From IMG/VR virus record IMGVR_UViG_3300006947_000022, positions 1 through 46,603 of that record: a DNA stretch of 46,603 nucleotides. One strand, 5' to 3'. Below, one piece after another: positions 32,418-42,193 of the stretch. Every line of letters starts with the position of its first letter. Within the stretch, counting starts at the first letter, position 1. The DNA comes from a virus. The notes beneath the pieces were generated by a model that was not told the origin of the DNA, did no database searches, and saw nothing but the letters and a program-made list of their open reading frames with translations. The translations under genes were made by a program, and so were the position numbers.

Positions 32418-33398
32418 ATGGAGTCAAAGAATGCAAAAGTATACGTAGCATCAATAAAGAACCTATCCAATAAATTGGAGAAGTATGGAGATGCAGATAT
32501 CGCAAACTTGAGCTTACTTAAGCTTATATATAAGTATGCGTGTTACTCTACGACTGACAATCAGTTACAGAGATTAGACGAGATGGTCAGTCAACTACAG
32601 ATAGAAGACAAGATGATCTGTTCTGAAAGAATGGCTGCAAAAGGAAGTGACTACAACTGGGTAGTACCCCATGTAGTTGTTACTGGGGGTGATGCAACTA
32701 ATCTTGCACCTACACTTGGAGACATATCAATAACTGTTACTGAAGGAATAACTGCCTTTGGATTTACAGATGTAGTATTGTATGAAAACTATTCAGATGA
32801 TTCAGGTAATTCTCCATCAGGCTTTGTAATAAAAACACTTCCTGCTAATGGAGGGTTATATTACAATGGATCTATAGTAACCATAGGTACTTCGCTACCT
32901 AATTCTTTTGATTTAATATTTGAAAGATATCCAGACGCAGTATCAGGATCAGATGATGCTTATGCAACTACGTTTACATTTTCAGCTTTTGATGATGATA
33001 CACAAGTTCCGCTTGAATCTAACATAGCAACAGTAAATGTTACTGTAGATGCATTAGCAATAACAAATGAACCAGCAACAGTGGGAGATAGAGCACAGTA
33101 TTCAGGTAACAGATCTACAACAGTATTTAGTTCTGCAGATTTTACAACAGAACCAATTGCACCATACTTTGATCCAGAAGGAAACGACTTGGACGCAATT
33201 AGAATCGACGAAGTATCTACAGCTAACTTAGGAGTGTACTATCTTTATGATACAGCAGTATCAATAGGGCAGGTAATAACCAAGGCTGAGCTTGATGCAG
33301 GAGCATTTTACCACGTAGGTCCAGATGCAAATGCTATCTCAACAGATAGTTTCAATGCAAGTGTTCGTGATAATGTAAACATGACTTGGGTGTCATAA
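32418..33398 (+). CDS. Head or tail decoration protein with Ig/cadherin-like repeats (326 aa)
   Basis: Residues about 1-75 are helical (NAKVYVASIKNLSNKLEKYG, LLKLIYKYACYSTTDNQLQR), followed by beta repeats beginning APTLGDISITVTEG and another with STTVFSSADFTTEPIAPYFD. The second repeat shares the 'FTxADFTT...APYxDPEG' pattern with 33416-34156. An attachment-plus-stalk architecture; it probably decorates the capsid or tail. It is coupled to the preceding gene. Confidence 0.65.
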   Translation: MESKNAKVYVASIKNLSNKLEKYGDADIANLSLLKLIYKYACYSTTDNQLQRLDEMVSQLQIEDKMICSERMAAKGSDYNWVVPHVVVTGGDATNLAPTLGDISITVTEGITAFGFTDVVLYENYSDDSGNSPSGFVIKTLPANGGLYYNGSIVTIGTSLPNSFDLIFERYPDAVSGSDDAYATTFTFSAFDDDTQVPLESNIATVNVTVDALAITNEPATVGDRAQYSGNRSTTVFSSADFTTEPIAPYFDPEGNDLDAIRIDEVSTANLGVYYLYDTAVSIGQVITKAELDAGAFYHVGPDANAISTDSFNASVRDNVNMTWVS

Positions 33399-33415
33399 TT
33401 TAAAACAAAAAAAGA

Positions 33416-34156
33416 ATGTTATATACAATAACTAATACAGGGTCTACAAATGCTAGGCCCTCAGCAATAGGAGCAAACAGTATTGCAGTTGATTTTGAAG
33501 GTGAGCACGTGTTCACTGTAGCTAATTTCACTACTGAAACAACCCCAGTATACGCAGACCCTGAGGGTGATGCATTATCATACATTAAGGTAATTACACT
33601 ACCAACTAATGGTGAGCTTCAGGTTGATGCTGTTACTATATCTGCAGGAACAATAGTTTCTACAGGTGTGATATCAGCAGGAAACTTTAAGTACGTGGCA
33701 CCAAATCCAGGAGCATTTGTCAAGGGAGACGCTGCTTTTACATTTGATGCTGCTGACTCAGGATCTAATACTTTAAGTGGATTGAGCGATGGAGTAATTA
33801 CTTTTTCAATCAATGCTGAAGTTAATTCCCCTCCAGACTCTGTTGGTGACAACACAGTTAATGGTACGTATGGTACGACTACAACATTTACTGCTGCAGA
33901 TTTCACAACTAATACTACACCTGCGTATAGTGATCCAGATGGTGATGCAGCGTATAAGGTAAAGGTAACTAGTTTACCGCTGTCAGGAGTTCTATCATTT
34001 AATGGTTCACCAGTACTTGTGAATCAGGAGATACTATTAAGCTCTGTAGATTCTGGATACTTAGTATTCAATCAAGATATAGCTGTAAAGGGATCTCAAG
34101 TAATAGCTTTTAATTTTTCAATCTCTGACGTTGGTTCAGAACAATTTACAGCCTAA
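33416..34156 (+). CDS. Cadherin/Ig-like repeat virion protein, paralogue (246 aa)
   Basis: Two beta repeats: residues about 20-130 (HVFTVANFTTETTPVYADPE) and about 135-246 (FTAADFTTNTTPAYSDPDGD, ending FSISDVGSEQF). It shares HVFTVANFTTETTP exactly with the 16543-17277 protein. The DPEGD/DPDGD segments are typical calcium-site motifs of cadherin-like repeats. The stop overlaps the next start (TAATG). Confidence 0.7.
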   Translation: MLYTITNTGSTNARPSAIGANSIAVDFEGEHVFTVANFTTETTPVYADPEGDALSYIKVITLPTNGELQVDAVTISAGTIVSTGVISAGNFKYVAPNPGAFVKGDAAFTFDAADSGSNTLSGLSDGVITFSINAEVNSPPDSVGDNTVNGTYGTTTTFTAADFTTNTTPAYSDPDGDAAYKVKVTSLPLSGVLSFNGSPVLVNQEILLSSVDSGYLVFNQDIAVKGSQVIAFNFSISDVGSEQFTA

Positions 34157-34518
34157 TGGGAACAATGCAATTAAATATTACACCAGAAGTATCTGCAGCC
34201 GTTGATGATCTAATTTCGATTAGTCCATATACAAGCACTGTTTGTTCAACAGACTTTACAGTTCTTATTGATTTGACTGCTGGTGGGTACATTGATTGGA
34301 CATTTCCTGTAGGAGTTGTAATTCAGGGAGGGGGAGTGGATGAAGTACTGGCGATAGGCTCACATTCATTTACCGTTTCAATCCCCGGATTTAGTGGCTT
34401 CGCAGTTGCTCAATTCACCGAGTTGTCAGCAGTTACTATAGAATTAAAAGTCTCTGAGTTTGGTGCTACACTAGACACAAAGACTGTTTCTAGAAGTCAC
34501 ACTGCTCAATTATGTTAA
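34156..34518 (+). CDS. Small beta-rich virion-type protein (120 aa)
   Basis: Starts in a TAATG overlap with the Ig-like gene; an alternative ATG is 9 nt downstream. The beta pattern (TVLIDLTAGGYIDWTFPVGV, HSFTVSIPGFSG) resembles a single Ig-like or fibre domain, with one Cys at position 30 and one at the last position. Likely part of the same decoration complex. No family. Confidence 0.6.
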   Translation: MGTMQLNITPEVSAAVDDLISISPYTSTVCSTDFTVLIDLTAGGYIDWTFPVGVVIQGGGVDEVLAIGSHSFTVSIPGFSGFAVAQFTELSAVTIELKVSEFGATLDTKTVSRSHTAQLC

Positions 34519-34545
34519 TAACTTAATACCCTTTTGGCCGTGTAT

Positions 34546-34561
34546 ATCATAAAGTTATGAT
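34546..34561. repeat. Palindrome upstream of the 34569 promoter
   Basis: ATCATAAAGTTATGAT: 7-bp arms around AG, just upstream of the TTTG box. It is flanked by a longer imperfect inverted repeat (ACCCTT near 34528 and AAGGGT near 34579). It could be an operator or part of a weak terminator. Confidence 0.4.
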
Positions 34562-34568
34562 ACTTGTA

Positions 34569-34600
34569 TTTGGCAAGAAGGGTTTATTGCCGTATATTTG
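34569..34600 (+). promoter_or_regulatory. Flavobacterial-type promoter (tail genes)
   Basis: TTTG (34569-34572), 20 nt, TATATTTG (34593-34600), a perfect TAnnTTTG. An upstream AAAGTTATGATACTTG resembles the bipartite box but with a 44-nt offset. It drives the phosphoesterase/ring/muzzle genes. Confidence 0.65.
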
Positions 34601-34631
34601 TGTCAAGTTAGTTTAATTAAAACACACAAAA

Positions 34632-35741
34632 ATGAACAACGGGATTGGAGAAAAGTACGAAGTATTGTTAAACTTTTTTAGGAAGAAGAAAGGATACTTG
34701 AAAAAAGGTAATGATGCATGCGCATACGGATTGAGTTTGGCTCATCCAGAATACTTCTTTGAGAAGGACTTAATAAAGCAAGCTAAGAAAGAAGTAAAGA
34801 AAGAATTAAAGAAAGGGCCAGTTCGCCAAAAGAGTCTTGTAGAAGACTTTAGAGAAACTAATAGAATAAACCAAGAAAAGTTTAGTGGAGTTACGGCAAG
34901 GATGGATGAAGACAGAATCTATCAATTACGTGCACAGAAGCTAAATAAGAGACTTTCTACACCGACACCTAAAGATACACCAAGTGTACAAGATCAGGTT
35001 GGAATGCACATCCTATTAGGGTGTAATCATGTACCCTTTCATAATAAGAGGTTGCATACAGGTATCAGGAATTTAATGGCTGATAACTATGACAATATTA
35101 AAGGTTTCCATTTGATGGGTGACTTCGCAGATATAAATGCTTTGTCTTCTCATGATAAAGGAAAGTTTACCGCAGTAAAAGGAATGACACTTAATGATGA
35201 GTATGAGGTTTGTAATGATGAACTTGACTTATTTGAAAGAGTTATACCAGAAAATACTTGGAAGACTTACATGTATGGAAACCACGAGGATAGACACAAC
35301 AGATGGATGGCAAGCATGGATAATGCAAAGACTCCACTGATGTCTCCAATGGAAGCTATGCTTCTAGAGGAAAGAGGATATCACGTAAAAAACAAATGGT
35401 CTCAAGACTTCTTTACATTAGGTAATGACTTTGAGATATTCCATGGTATATACTTTAGTGTTCATAACGGTAAAGCTCACTTGGATAAATTAAGAACATC
35501 TTGTGCTTATGTACATACTCACAGACAGCAAACTTACAGAGAAGGTAAGATGGCTGCATACAATATTGGAGCATGTGCAGATTTCACAAGTAAAGCATTT
35601 GGATATGCTACAAGGCCAATGAAGGCTGCGTGGGCAAATGGTTTTGCAATCAATATGATAGATAGCAGCGGAAGATCCAATGTTACTTCAATATACGTTA
35701 ACCCTGACGGAAGTTTTTATTTCGGAGGAAAATTATATTAA
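34632..35741 (+). CDS. Calcineurin-like metallophosphoesterase (369 aa)
   Basis: The N-terminal 120 residues are basic and helical (KKEVKKELKKGPVRQK). The C-terminal domain shows MHILLGCNHVPFHNKRLHTG near 125-144, MGDFAD at 162-167, YGNHEDRHNRW at 215-225, a VHNGKAH segment and YVHTHRQ, in the order of two-metal phosphoesterases. The first motif is normally DxH; here it is C131-N-H133, so the first Asp metal ligand appears replaced by Cys. It may still bind metal with altered chemistry, or be structural. It sits ahead of the ring/tail genes under its own promoter. The substrate is unknown, perhaps nucleic acid. Confidence 0.8.
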   Translation: MNNGIGEKYEVLLNFFRKKKGYLKKGNDACAYGLSLAHPEYFFEKDLIKQAKKEVKKELKKGPVRQKSLVEDFRETNRINQEKFSGVTARMDEDRIYQLRAQKLNKRLSTPTPKDTPSVQDQVGMHILLGCNHVPFHNKRLHTGIRNLMADNYDNIKGFHLMGDFADINALSSHDKGKFTAVKGMTLNDEYEVCNDELDLFERVIPENTWKTYMYGNHEDRHNRWMASMDNAKTPLMSPMEAMLLEERGYHVKNKWSQDFFTLGNDFEIFHGIYFSVHNGKAHLDKLRTSCAYVHTHRQQTYREGKMAAYNIGACADFTSKAFGYATRPMKAAWANGFAINMIDSSGRSNVTSIYVNPDGSFYFGGKLY

Positions 35742-35743
35742 AC

Positions 35744-36475
35744 ATGAAAAAGAGTGAACTTATTTACACAGTTCTAGAAAAGCTAAACATTCAATCAGAT
35801 GACACCCATATCTCGCAAGAGCTGGTGTCATCTTTGTTGGATACAAAAAGAGCTATGCTACTTAAGCAACAATACTCTGCTAAGGGTTGGCACTTGCCAA
35901 TCGAAGTAAAGCAAGAGGTTTGTTTAGGTTTAGAACAAGTTGATGCTGTTGGTGGATACAGCTGTGCGGGCAAGATGTTATCTACGTCTGACCCACTACC
36001 AAGATCTATAAAGATTAAAGGTAAAGAAGGTCCTCTCCTAATCAGGAAAGAGGACAATACAGTTATAGCTATCAACCTAGTTTCAATTGAAAGAGTTCCA
36101 TTCTTATTTTCAAACAAGTTCACAGCGATGCTTACGTATGCTGCTGTAGACTATGACGGTAAGCTTATATTGATATCAGCAGACAACAAGCTGAGATTCT
36201 TAACCAGCATTAAAGTTACTGATGTATTTGAGTCTCCAGACAATGTGCACGACATTATGTGTTCAAACAATGCTTCTGAGGCCAAGACTTCTACTATAGA
36301 TCCATGGGAGGAAGAGTATCCTGTAGAGTCGGCTATGGCTGACGTATTAACAAACATGATTGTTCAGGAACTGTCAAGAACTAAACAGATACCTGGAGAT
36401 GATATAAACAACGCAACAGATGAGCAACCAACACCACAACCAACAAGAAGAAGAAGAAGACAAGGCGGATACTAG
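35744..36475 (+). CDS. crAss-like ring protein (243 aa)
   Basis: The pattern NIQSDDTHISQELVSSLLDT, TKRAMLLKQQY, VCLGLEQVDA, then PRSIKIKGKEG and FLTSIKVTDVFESPDN matches a ring/tail-connector protein conserved in crAss-like phages. It forms part of the stacked rings between portal and tail. The C-terminus is an Arg-rich tail (TRRRRRQGGY), whose coding DNA overlaps the next gene by 56 nt in another frame. Confidence 0.8.
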   Translation: MKKSELIYTVLEKLNIQSDDTHISQELVSSLLDTKRAMLLKQQYSAKGWHLPIEVKQEVCLGLEQVDAVGGYSCAGKMLSTSDPLPRSIKIKGKEGPLLIRKEDNTVIAINLVSIERVPFLFSNKFTAMLTYAAVDYDGKLILISADNKLRFLTSIKVTDVFESPDNVHDIMCSNNASEAKTSTIDPWEEEYPVESAMADVLTNMIVQELSRTKQIPGDDINNATDEQPTPQPTRRRRRQGGY

Positions 36476-36965
36476 ACTTCACAGAGTCAAGTCTGACTTT
36501 GGTAGTTTAGATTATTACAAACACTTCATTAAGAAGACTGGTAATGATCATATATCAGGAATTAAATTTGGAGAAGTCCTCAGGGAGTTCAATGAATATA
36601 TAAGGGAAAGAATATCAACTAAAGGTGTTGAGTACATCATGCCCAATCGAGTAGGTAAGCTAGAACTAAGAAAGATTAAGACTGAACTAAAGATTGATGA
36701 AGATGGAAACATCATAAACAATCTACCAGTAAACTGGAAAGCTACACGAGAACTGTGGGCTGAAAGTGAGAAGTCAAAAGAAAAAGGAACAAAGATTAGA
36801 TATACTAATGAGCATACTGATGGTCACACATTCAGAATATTCTACAGAACATCTAAGGCAAATTATAAAAACAAGAGTATCTATAAGATGAAAGTAAACA
36901 GAGGGATGAAGCGTATGCTTTCTAAATCTATATTTGCTGGACGAATAGACGCTTTCCTAAAGTAG
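36420..36965 (+). CDS. Conserved crAss-like tail-module protein (181 aa)
   Basis: SLDYYKHFIKKTGNDHISGI, FGEVLREFNEYIRERIST, then YIMPNRVGKLELRKIK and LPVNWKATRELWAE, and TNEHTDGHTFRIFYRTSK: all are features I recognise from a gene that lies between ring proteins in crAss-like phages. Basic C-terminus. The start at 36420 gives a Gln/Glu-rich lead inside the previous gene; a later start is possible, but no better ATG is evident before the conserved part. Likely a tail hub, assembly factor or minor ring component. Confidence 0.75.
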   Translation: MSNQHHNQQEEEEDKADTRLHRVKSDFGSLDYYKHFIKKTGNDHISGIKFGEVLREFNEYIRERISTKGVEYIMPNRVGKLELRKIKTELKIDEDGNIINNLPVNWKATRELWAESEKSKEKGTKIRYTNEHTDGHTFRIFYRTSKANYKNKSIYKMKVNRGMKRMLSKSIFAGRIDAFLK

Positions 36966-36986
36966 TAAAGACCTAAAATAACAACC

Positions 36987-37694
36987 ATGGCAAGTACAAG
37001 CGACGTAGTAAGTATAAAGATGATAGCTGATAGGCTATACAGAAACCCAGTAATGAAAGATATGAACTATGAGTTTATAGTTGATAATGCTATTCAAATC
37101 CTAAGGATACTTGAAGCCCCTTCTTTGTTTGTAACAAAGAGAGAGGCACTCAATGTAGTTAACTACAGAGCAATGAAACCTGTAGACATGATGAGGATTG
37201 AGAGTATTGTTAGAACTGACAGCGGAATACCTGTTCCCTTGACAGCTAGTGAGGATATTTCTCAAGAATTTTTTCACCAGGGAAGTAACCTTCCTTCAAG
37301 GAGAGATCACACTTACTCTTTAAACAGTAGGTTCGTTAACCTAAACTTCAAAGAAGGAGTAATAGAGGTTATATACAAAGCCGTTGCTGTTGATGAGGAG
37401 TGCTATCCATTAGTATTAAACAACGCTACGCTATTAAGATGTGTAGAGAGTTATATTAAGTGGAAATACTTTGATATGCTGAATGACATGGATATGATCT
37501 CTGACAGAAAGCTAAGTAAAGCAGAAACTGACTACATGTTTAATGTAGGACAAGCAGACTCTAATCTTAAGATGCCTAGCATAGATGAGATGGAATCATT
37601 AGTAAATCAGATTACACAACTAATACCAAGCAGAACTGCACACTCAAGAAGGTTCGAATTTTTAGGACAACAGGAATACTTAAAAATAATATAA
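36987..37694 (+). CDS. crAss-like ring/tail tubular protein (235 aa)
   Basis: IKMIADRLYRNPVMKDMNYE, then AIQILRILEAPSLFVTKREA, VNYRAMKPVDMMRIESI, FKEGVIEVIYKAVAVDEECY, the YIKWKYFDML segment and a final 'QLIPS...F...GQQEYLKI' are the full set of conserved segments of a crAss-like ring protein, comparable in role to tail tube protein A (gp4/gp11 type) of other podoviruses. It ends 1 nt before the muzzle gene. Confidence 0.8.
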   Translation: MASTSDVVSIKMIADRLYRNPVMKDMNYEFIVDNAIQILRILEAPSLFVTKREALNVVNYRAMKPVDMMRIESIVRTDSGIPVPLTASEDISQEFFHQGSNLPSRRDHTYSLNSRFVNLNFKEGVIEVIYKAVAVDEECYPLVLNNATLLRCVESYIKWKYFDMLNDMDMISDRKLSKAETDYMFNVGQADSNLKMPSIDEMESLVNQITQLIPSRTAHSRRFEFLGQQEYLKII

Positions 37695-37695
37695 G

Positions 37696-40600
37696 ATGAT
37701 CAAGAAGCACGAGTTCAATTATTTAGGAATGAGTAAGGATTACTCTAATGACCTTCAAGGAGAAAAGTATTTTGATGCTAGAAATATTCGTACAACAGCT
37801 TTAGATAAGAAATCTCAGATGGCAGTTACCAACGAGCTTGGTAATGAATTAATCTTTGCTATTCCCACCCCAGTATTAAACTACGTAGGAACAGCAATAG
37901 AATACACTGTTGGTGCTCAAACAAAGAGTCTTTCATACGAAGCAATTGAAGCTGCACATCCAAGGTGTGAGATTGAGTCTCAGTTTATGACTGACGCCAC
38001 TACAGTTAAGGTTTCTGGTGATCAGGTTATTGTAGGGGTAAAAGAACTTCGTGACTCTGCAATTGTAGTTACTACAGATAACAATGGATTTGATTGTATC
38101 TGGGAACTCACAGGAATTAATCAAGCATCTTTTGGTCTAGATCTATTATACATGGCAGACCTTGGGCTATCTACTGATAACCTGTTACAGATACTATATA
38201 ACTACGAAAATTCTATTGTACAGAAAATGTATTTTGTTGATGGTGTACACCAAATAAGATACGTAAACATAAGACAAAGTGTAGCAAATGGTGACAATAA
38301 AAACCTTATAGATATATCTCCAAGTCTTTTGGATATAGTTAGTACATACACATTACAGCAACCAGAGATTGTATCAGTCACTGGAGGAGGAAGTCATACA
38401 GCTGGAAAGATACAATACGCTTATGGATTGTTTATTCTTAATGGTGCACAGACAACTGGATCTCCACTGTCTCACTTAGTTCCAATAGATAAGGGAGAAG
38501 GACTTGGTGGTGGTGATGTTAATGAAAATTTAGGGAAGTCAGTAATAGTTAAAGTTACAGACATAGACCCTAAGTTTACACACATAAAAATTTACGCAAT
38601 AAAATATACTTCATACAATGAGAACCCTCAGGTGGTTGTTGTTGCTGAAAGAGAGATAGATAACTTCACGGAGTTTACCTATACAGACGATGGTAATTAT
38701 GTGGAGGAGATATCTTTGGAGGCATTTCAGTTTCTAGGATCTAGCCCAATAGTTCCAGAACACATTGTAGCAAAAGACAATAGATTGTTTCCTGTAAATA
38801 TAAAGGAAAGTGTATTTGATGTTGAACTAGATACGAGAGCATACGCATTCGGAGCGAGTACTGAGACATCTCATGTCTCTACTTTTAGCTTTAGGGGTGA
38901 TGCTACTGCTAATGGAAACATGATTCTTCAAGTAGAGGATGTTGTTTACTATGTACCAGTATTGGATGGAGACAGCAAGGACACTATAGCTGAAAAAGTA
39001 AGAGTTTACTTAGATGCAAATCTTGTAGGATACGATCCTGTACAAACTACTTCTGGGTTATTCAACTCTAAAGTCATTATAACTAGAACAGCTGCAGGGC
39101 CTGTTTCAGATTCTGTTGCCATAGGATCACAGGTTGGCGTTACTATTTCTTGGTCTAATTCACCTGGAAGTCTTGCAAACAATACATGCGTGGTAATGAA
39201 TAATGCATTCTATGATGATGATACAAATACAGTTGTTGGAGAAGAATCCTCAGTAACATCTCCTGACTTTGTGTTAGGTGAAAAGCATGATGCGATCAAT
39301 AGAGACTACGATGTGTACAAGTACCAAGCAGATGGAACAACTCTTGGTGCCTCAGGAAAATACTTAGATATAACACTGTCACAAAGACAATACGCTGCCA
39401 GTGAAGCCGTTGAAGCAAGCAAACTTGAAATTCTTAAAGATAACGAGATGTATCGACTTGGTATTAAGTTCTACAATCAACGTGGACAAAGCTCTAACCC
39501 TAAATGGGTTATGGACTTTAGATCACCTGAAGGAAATCTAAATAGACTTCACGCACAAATTGGGGTCACTATGACTGCGGATTTTTACGTATGGCTAAAT
39601 GATTCTTCTAACTTCGAAAGTGAAGATGATAAGCCTGTAGGGTACAAGCTGCTTAGAGCTGATAGAACTTTAAATGATCAAACTATATTTGCACAAGGAA
39701 TAGTGAACCCTATGGTTGCTAACTATGTGCACCAAGAGAAGTTTGTTGATATAGGTGATAGAATCCAGGCGGTTACATCTACATCTTCAGATGTACTTCC
39801 ATCAGCAATTAGAAAATTTAAAACTGACAGGCCTTTTGTAAAGTGTAAAAACTTTCATGAGACTGCTTGGTCGTATGAGGATGGTGATATAGCTACAACT
39901 AATACTGGTCCATATGGACCAGCAATTCTCAGTCCATTATCAAAGCTTAGACCACAGTTTAATAGTGGTGGATTTAACACAAAAGAAACCTACTCTGGAC
40001 CAGGCGGTGATTACAGAGCACAGACCTTTCAGTTCACCACAATGATGCAATTCTTTTCTCCTGAAATATTATTCAGGAATGTAGCTATAGATGCTGGATA
40101 TAAACTAAAGGTTGTCGGGTTAATAAAAGAGAGTAGTTCATACAACTGGTCAACAGAGAGTCACCCATTAACTTCAGAGATTGCCGTACAGGCAAAGTAT
40201 GTTGGAGGATTCACTAGAGGATCAGGTGTAGGTGCAACTGAAACTATAAGTAATGAAAGTTATCTAAATGATTTTGGATTTTACGGACCTACAAATGACA
40301 AAGACAATATTGCAACACAACAGTGTTACAGAGAATTCTTAGGAGCTGTAAGCTTACCAACTGCTAACAAAGATAGAACTATTCATGATGTGTTTGGGAC
40401 TCCTGAACTAACTGATGAGGGTGCTGACTTTAAAAGATATAATGGTAATCCAGCTTTAAAATATGCTAACCATATAAAGAACATGCTTCAAGATAAGTTT
40501 GCTGGAGACGCTGATGATGGTAGAGATGTTCAAATCAAGGGTGTGAATAGTAATGGTGCTAGATGTCTTACATTTGCATTAGGACCAGATGATACTTCAT

Positions 40601-42174
40601 TTGATATTAGCCAGAGACCTACTCTTGAGAGTATATATGCAGATGCTGATATAGATGAAGACGATGGGATATTACTTACTGAATTTGTTAGAGATGATTA
40701 TATTTCTTACGTTGGTGGTATATATGGTGGATTTGCTTATGAATCAAAAAGAAACTCAGAGTATATTGAGATAGGTGAATTTACAAATATAACAGACTCT
40801 GCTCTCGTTACCTCTCCAGGAGATACTTTTGTTGATACATTTACTTTCACAAAGTTTGCTAAAGATGACCTACAGAATACTACTCAGACTCAGAATCTTA
40901 TGTGCGAGATAGTTAGCTTTAGATGCGAGACTAGTGTGGATCTAAAGAACAGGAAAGATTTATCTTCTGGTACATGGGATGCAAGGTTTCAACCAAAGCA
41001 TGAGGAATACACCAACTACAATTTAGTATATTCTCAGCAACCTATTCTAACCAAGACATCTGATGTTGGAGCAAAGTTTAAAAAAGTACAAGAGTTTGAC
41101 ACTAGGATAATATCCACAAAGGTTAAGACACCAGGTGAGTTTATAGATAGTTGGACTGACATGCTAGAGAATGAGACTATGGATCTTGATGGAACCTACG
41201 GTCCTATCAATGCTGTAGTAACATTAAAGGATGAAATCTTTTGCCTACAAGACACAGCAGTGTCTATGATAGCAATTAATCCTAGAGTTCAGATAGCACC
41301 TGGAGATGGTGTTGCACTAGAGCTAGGTACCGGAGGAATACTACATGACTACAAGTATTTAAGCACCACTATTGGATGTTTAAATAAGTTTGGAGTAATT
41401 TCAACTGAAAATACATTCTACTTCGTAGACGTTATTAATAGAGGTATCATGTCATTCAGTCAAGGGCAAGTGGCTAGATTCTCAGACCTAAAAGGATTTC
41501 ACCACACATTGGTGAATGATATGAGTTATGATAAGCTACTGCTAGATAATCCTGTAAAAGGAGACGGTATATCAATTGGTTATAATCCAGCATCAGCTGA
41601 TGTCTATTTTTCATTCAGACAATCACCAAGTGTTTCTACCGCTAAAGATGCCGTTGGAGATTTCACCTTAGGCTTTAACGAAAAGACTGGTGAGTTTGTT
41701 TGTTACTATGATTATATTCCTGCATGGTACATAAACAAGGGTAGTACTCTTATTAGTTCTAGTCCTGATAGTGATCAGGTATGGGAGCATGGAGTAGGTA
41801 CACCTAACAATTTCTATGGAGTTCAATACCCAAGTAGCATAACACTGCATGTAGCTCCTCCAGGACACGAAGTAATACTTAATAGTGCTTCATATAAATT
41901 AGAGGCCACAGACTCTGCAGGTAGAGACCTGCCAACTACAGGCTTAACTCATGTTGAAGTGTACAATGATTACCAAACTTCTGGGAAGGTAGCACTGCAA
42001 ATAAGAAAGAATGCTTTCAAGAAATTTAGAAATTGGAAAATTAACTTACCAAGAGAGCAAGGTATGAGAGAGAGAATGCGTAGTGCATGGGGATTTGTTA
42101 AGTTCACATTTGACAATCCAGAAGGTAACAACTTAATCTTACACAACATATCAATATTCTACACCGAGCACTAA
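37696..42174 (+). CDS. Tail muzzle / stabilization protein (1492 aa)
   Basis: The N-terminus YLGMSKDYSNDLQGEKYFDA, then ARNIRTTALDKKSQMAVTNE, is the start seen in the large tail stabilization (muzzle) proteins of crAss-like phages, analogous to P22 gp10/T7 gp12 nozzles. Very long beta-rich protein; segments such as QYAYGLFILNGAQTTGSPLS, KPVGYKLLRADRTLNDQTIF, GAVSL (about residue 880) and KDEIFCLQDTAVSMIAINPR follow the propeller-like nozzle pattern. Expected at the distal end of the short tail. It is the last gene before the 42194 promoter. Confidence 0.8.
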   Translation: MIKKHEFNYLGMSKDYSNDLQGEKYFDARNIRTTALDKKSQMAVTNELGNELIFAIPTPVLNYVGTAIEYTVGAQTKSLSYEAIEAAHPRCEIESQFMTDATTVKVSGDQVIVGVKELRDSAIVVTTDNNGFDCIWELTGINQASFGLDLLYMADLGLSTDNLLQILYNYENSIVQKMYFVDGVHQIRYVNIRQSVANGDNKNLIDISPSLLDIVSTYTLQQPEIVSVTGGGSHTAGKIQYAYGLFILNGAQTTGSPLSHLVPIDKGEGLGGGDVNENLGKSVIVKVTDIDPKFTHIKIYAIKYTSYNENPQVVVVAEREIDNFTEFTYTDDGNYVEEISLEAFQFLGSSPIVPEHIVAKDNRLFPVNIKESVFDVELDTRAYAFGASTETSHVSTFSFRGDATANGNMILQVEDVVYYVPVLDGDSKDTIAEKVRVYLDANLVGYDPVQTTSGLFNSKVIITRTAAGPVSDSVAIGSQVGVTISWSNSPGSLANNTCVVMNNAFYDDDTNTVVGEESSVTSPDFVLGEKHDAINRDYDVYKYQADGTTLGASGKYLDITLSQRQYAASEAVEASKLEILKDNEMYRLGIKFYNQRGQSSNPKWVMDFRSPEGNLNRLHAQIGVTMTADFYVWLNDSSNFESEDDKPVGYKLLRADRTLNDQTIFAQGIVNPMVANYVHQEKFVDIGDRIQAVTSTSSDVLPSAIRKFKTDRPFVKCKNFHETAWSYEDGDIATTNTGPYGPAILSPLSKLRPQFNSGGFNTKETYSGPGGDYRAQTFQFTTMMQFFSPEILFRNVAIDAGYKLKVVGLIKESSSYNWSTESHPLTSEIAVQAKYVGGFTRGSGVGATETISNESYLNDFGFYGPTNDKDNIATQQCYREFLGAVSLPTANKDRTIHDVFGTPELTDEGADFKRYNGNPALKYANHIKNMLQDKFAGDADDGRDVQIKGVNSNGARCLTFALGPDDTSFDISQRPTLESIYADADIDEDDGILLTEFVRDDYISYVGGIYGGFAYESKRNSEYIEIGEFTNITDSALVTSPGDTFVDTFTFTKFAKDDLQNTTQTQNLMCEIVSFRCETSVDLKNRKDLSSGTWDARFQPKHEEYTNYNLVYSQQPILTKTSDVGAKFKKVQEFDTRIISTKVKTPGEFIDSWTDMLENETMDLDGTYGPINAVVTLKDEIFCLQDTAVSMIAINPRVQIAPGDGVALELGTGGILHDYKYLSTTIGCLNKFGVISTENTFYFVDVINRGIMSFSQGQVARFSDLKGFHHTLVNDMSYDKLLLDNPVKGDGISIGYNPASADVYFSFRQSPSVSTAKDAVGDFTLGFNEKTGEFVCYYDYIPAWYINKGSTLISSSPDSDQVWEHGVGTPNNFYGVQYPSSITLHVAPPGHEVILNSASYKLEATDSAGRDLPTTGLTHVEVYNDYQTSGKVALQIRKNAFKKFRNWKINLPREQGMRERMRSAWGFVKFTFDNPEGNNLILHNISIFYTEH

Positions 42175-42193
42175 TAGTGTGTGATATAGAATA

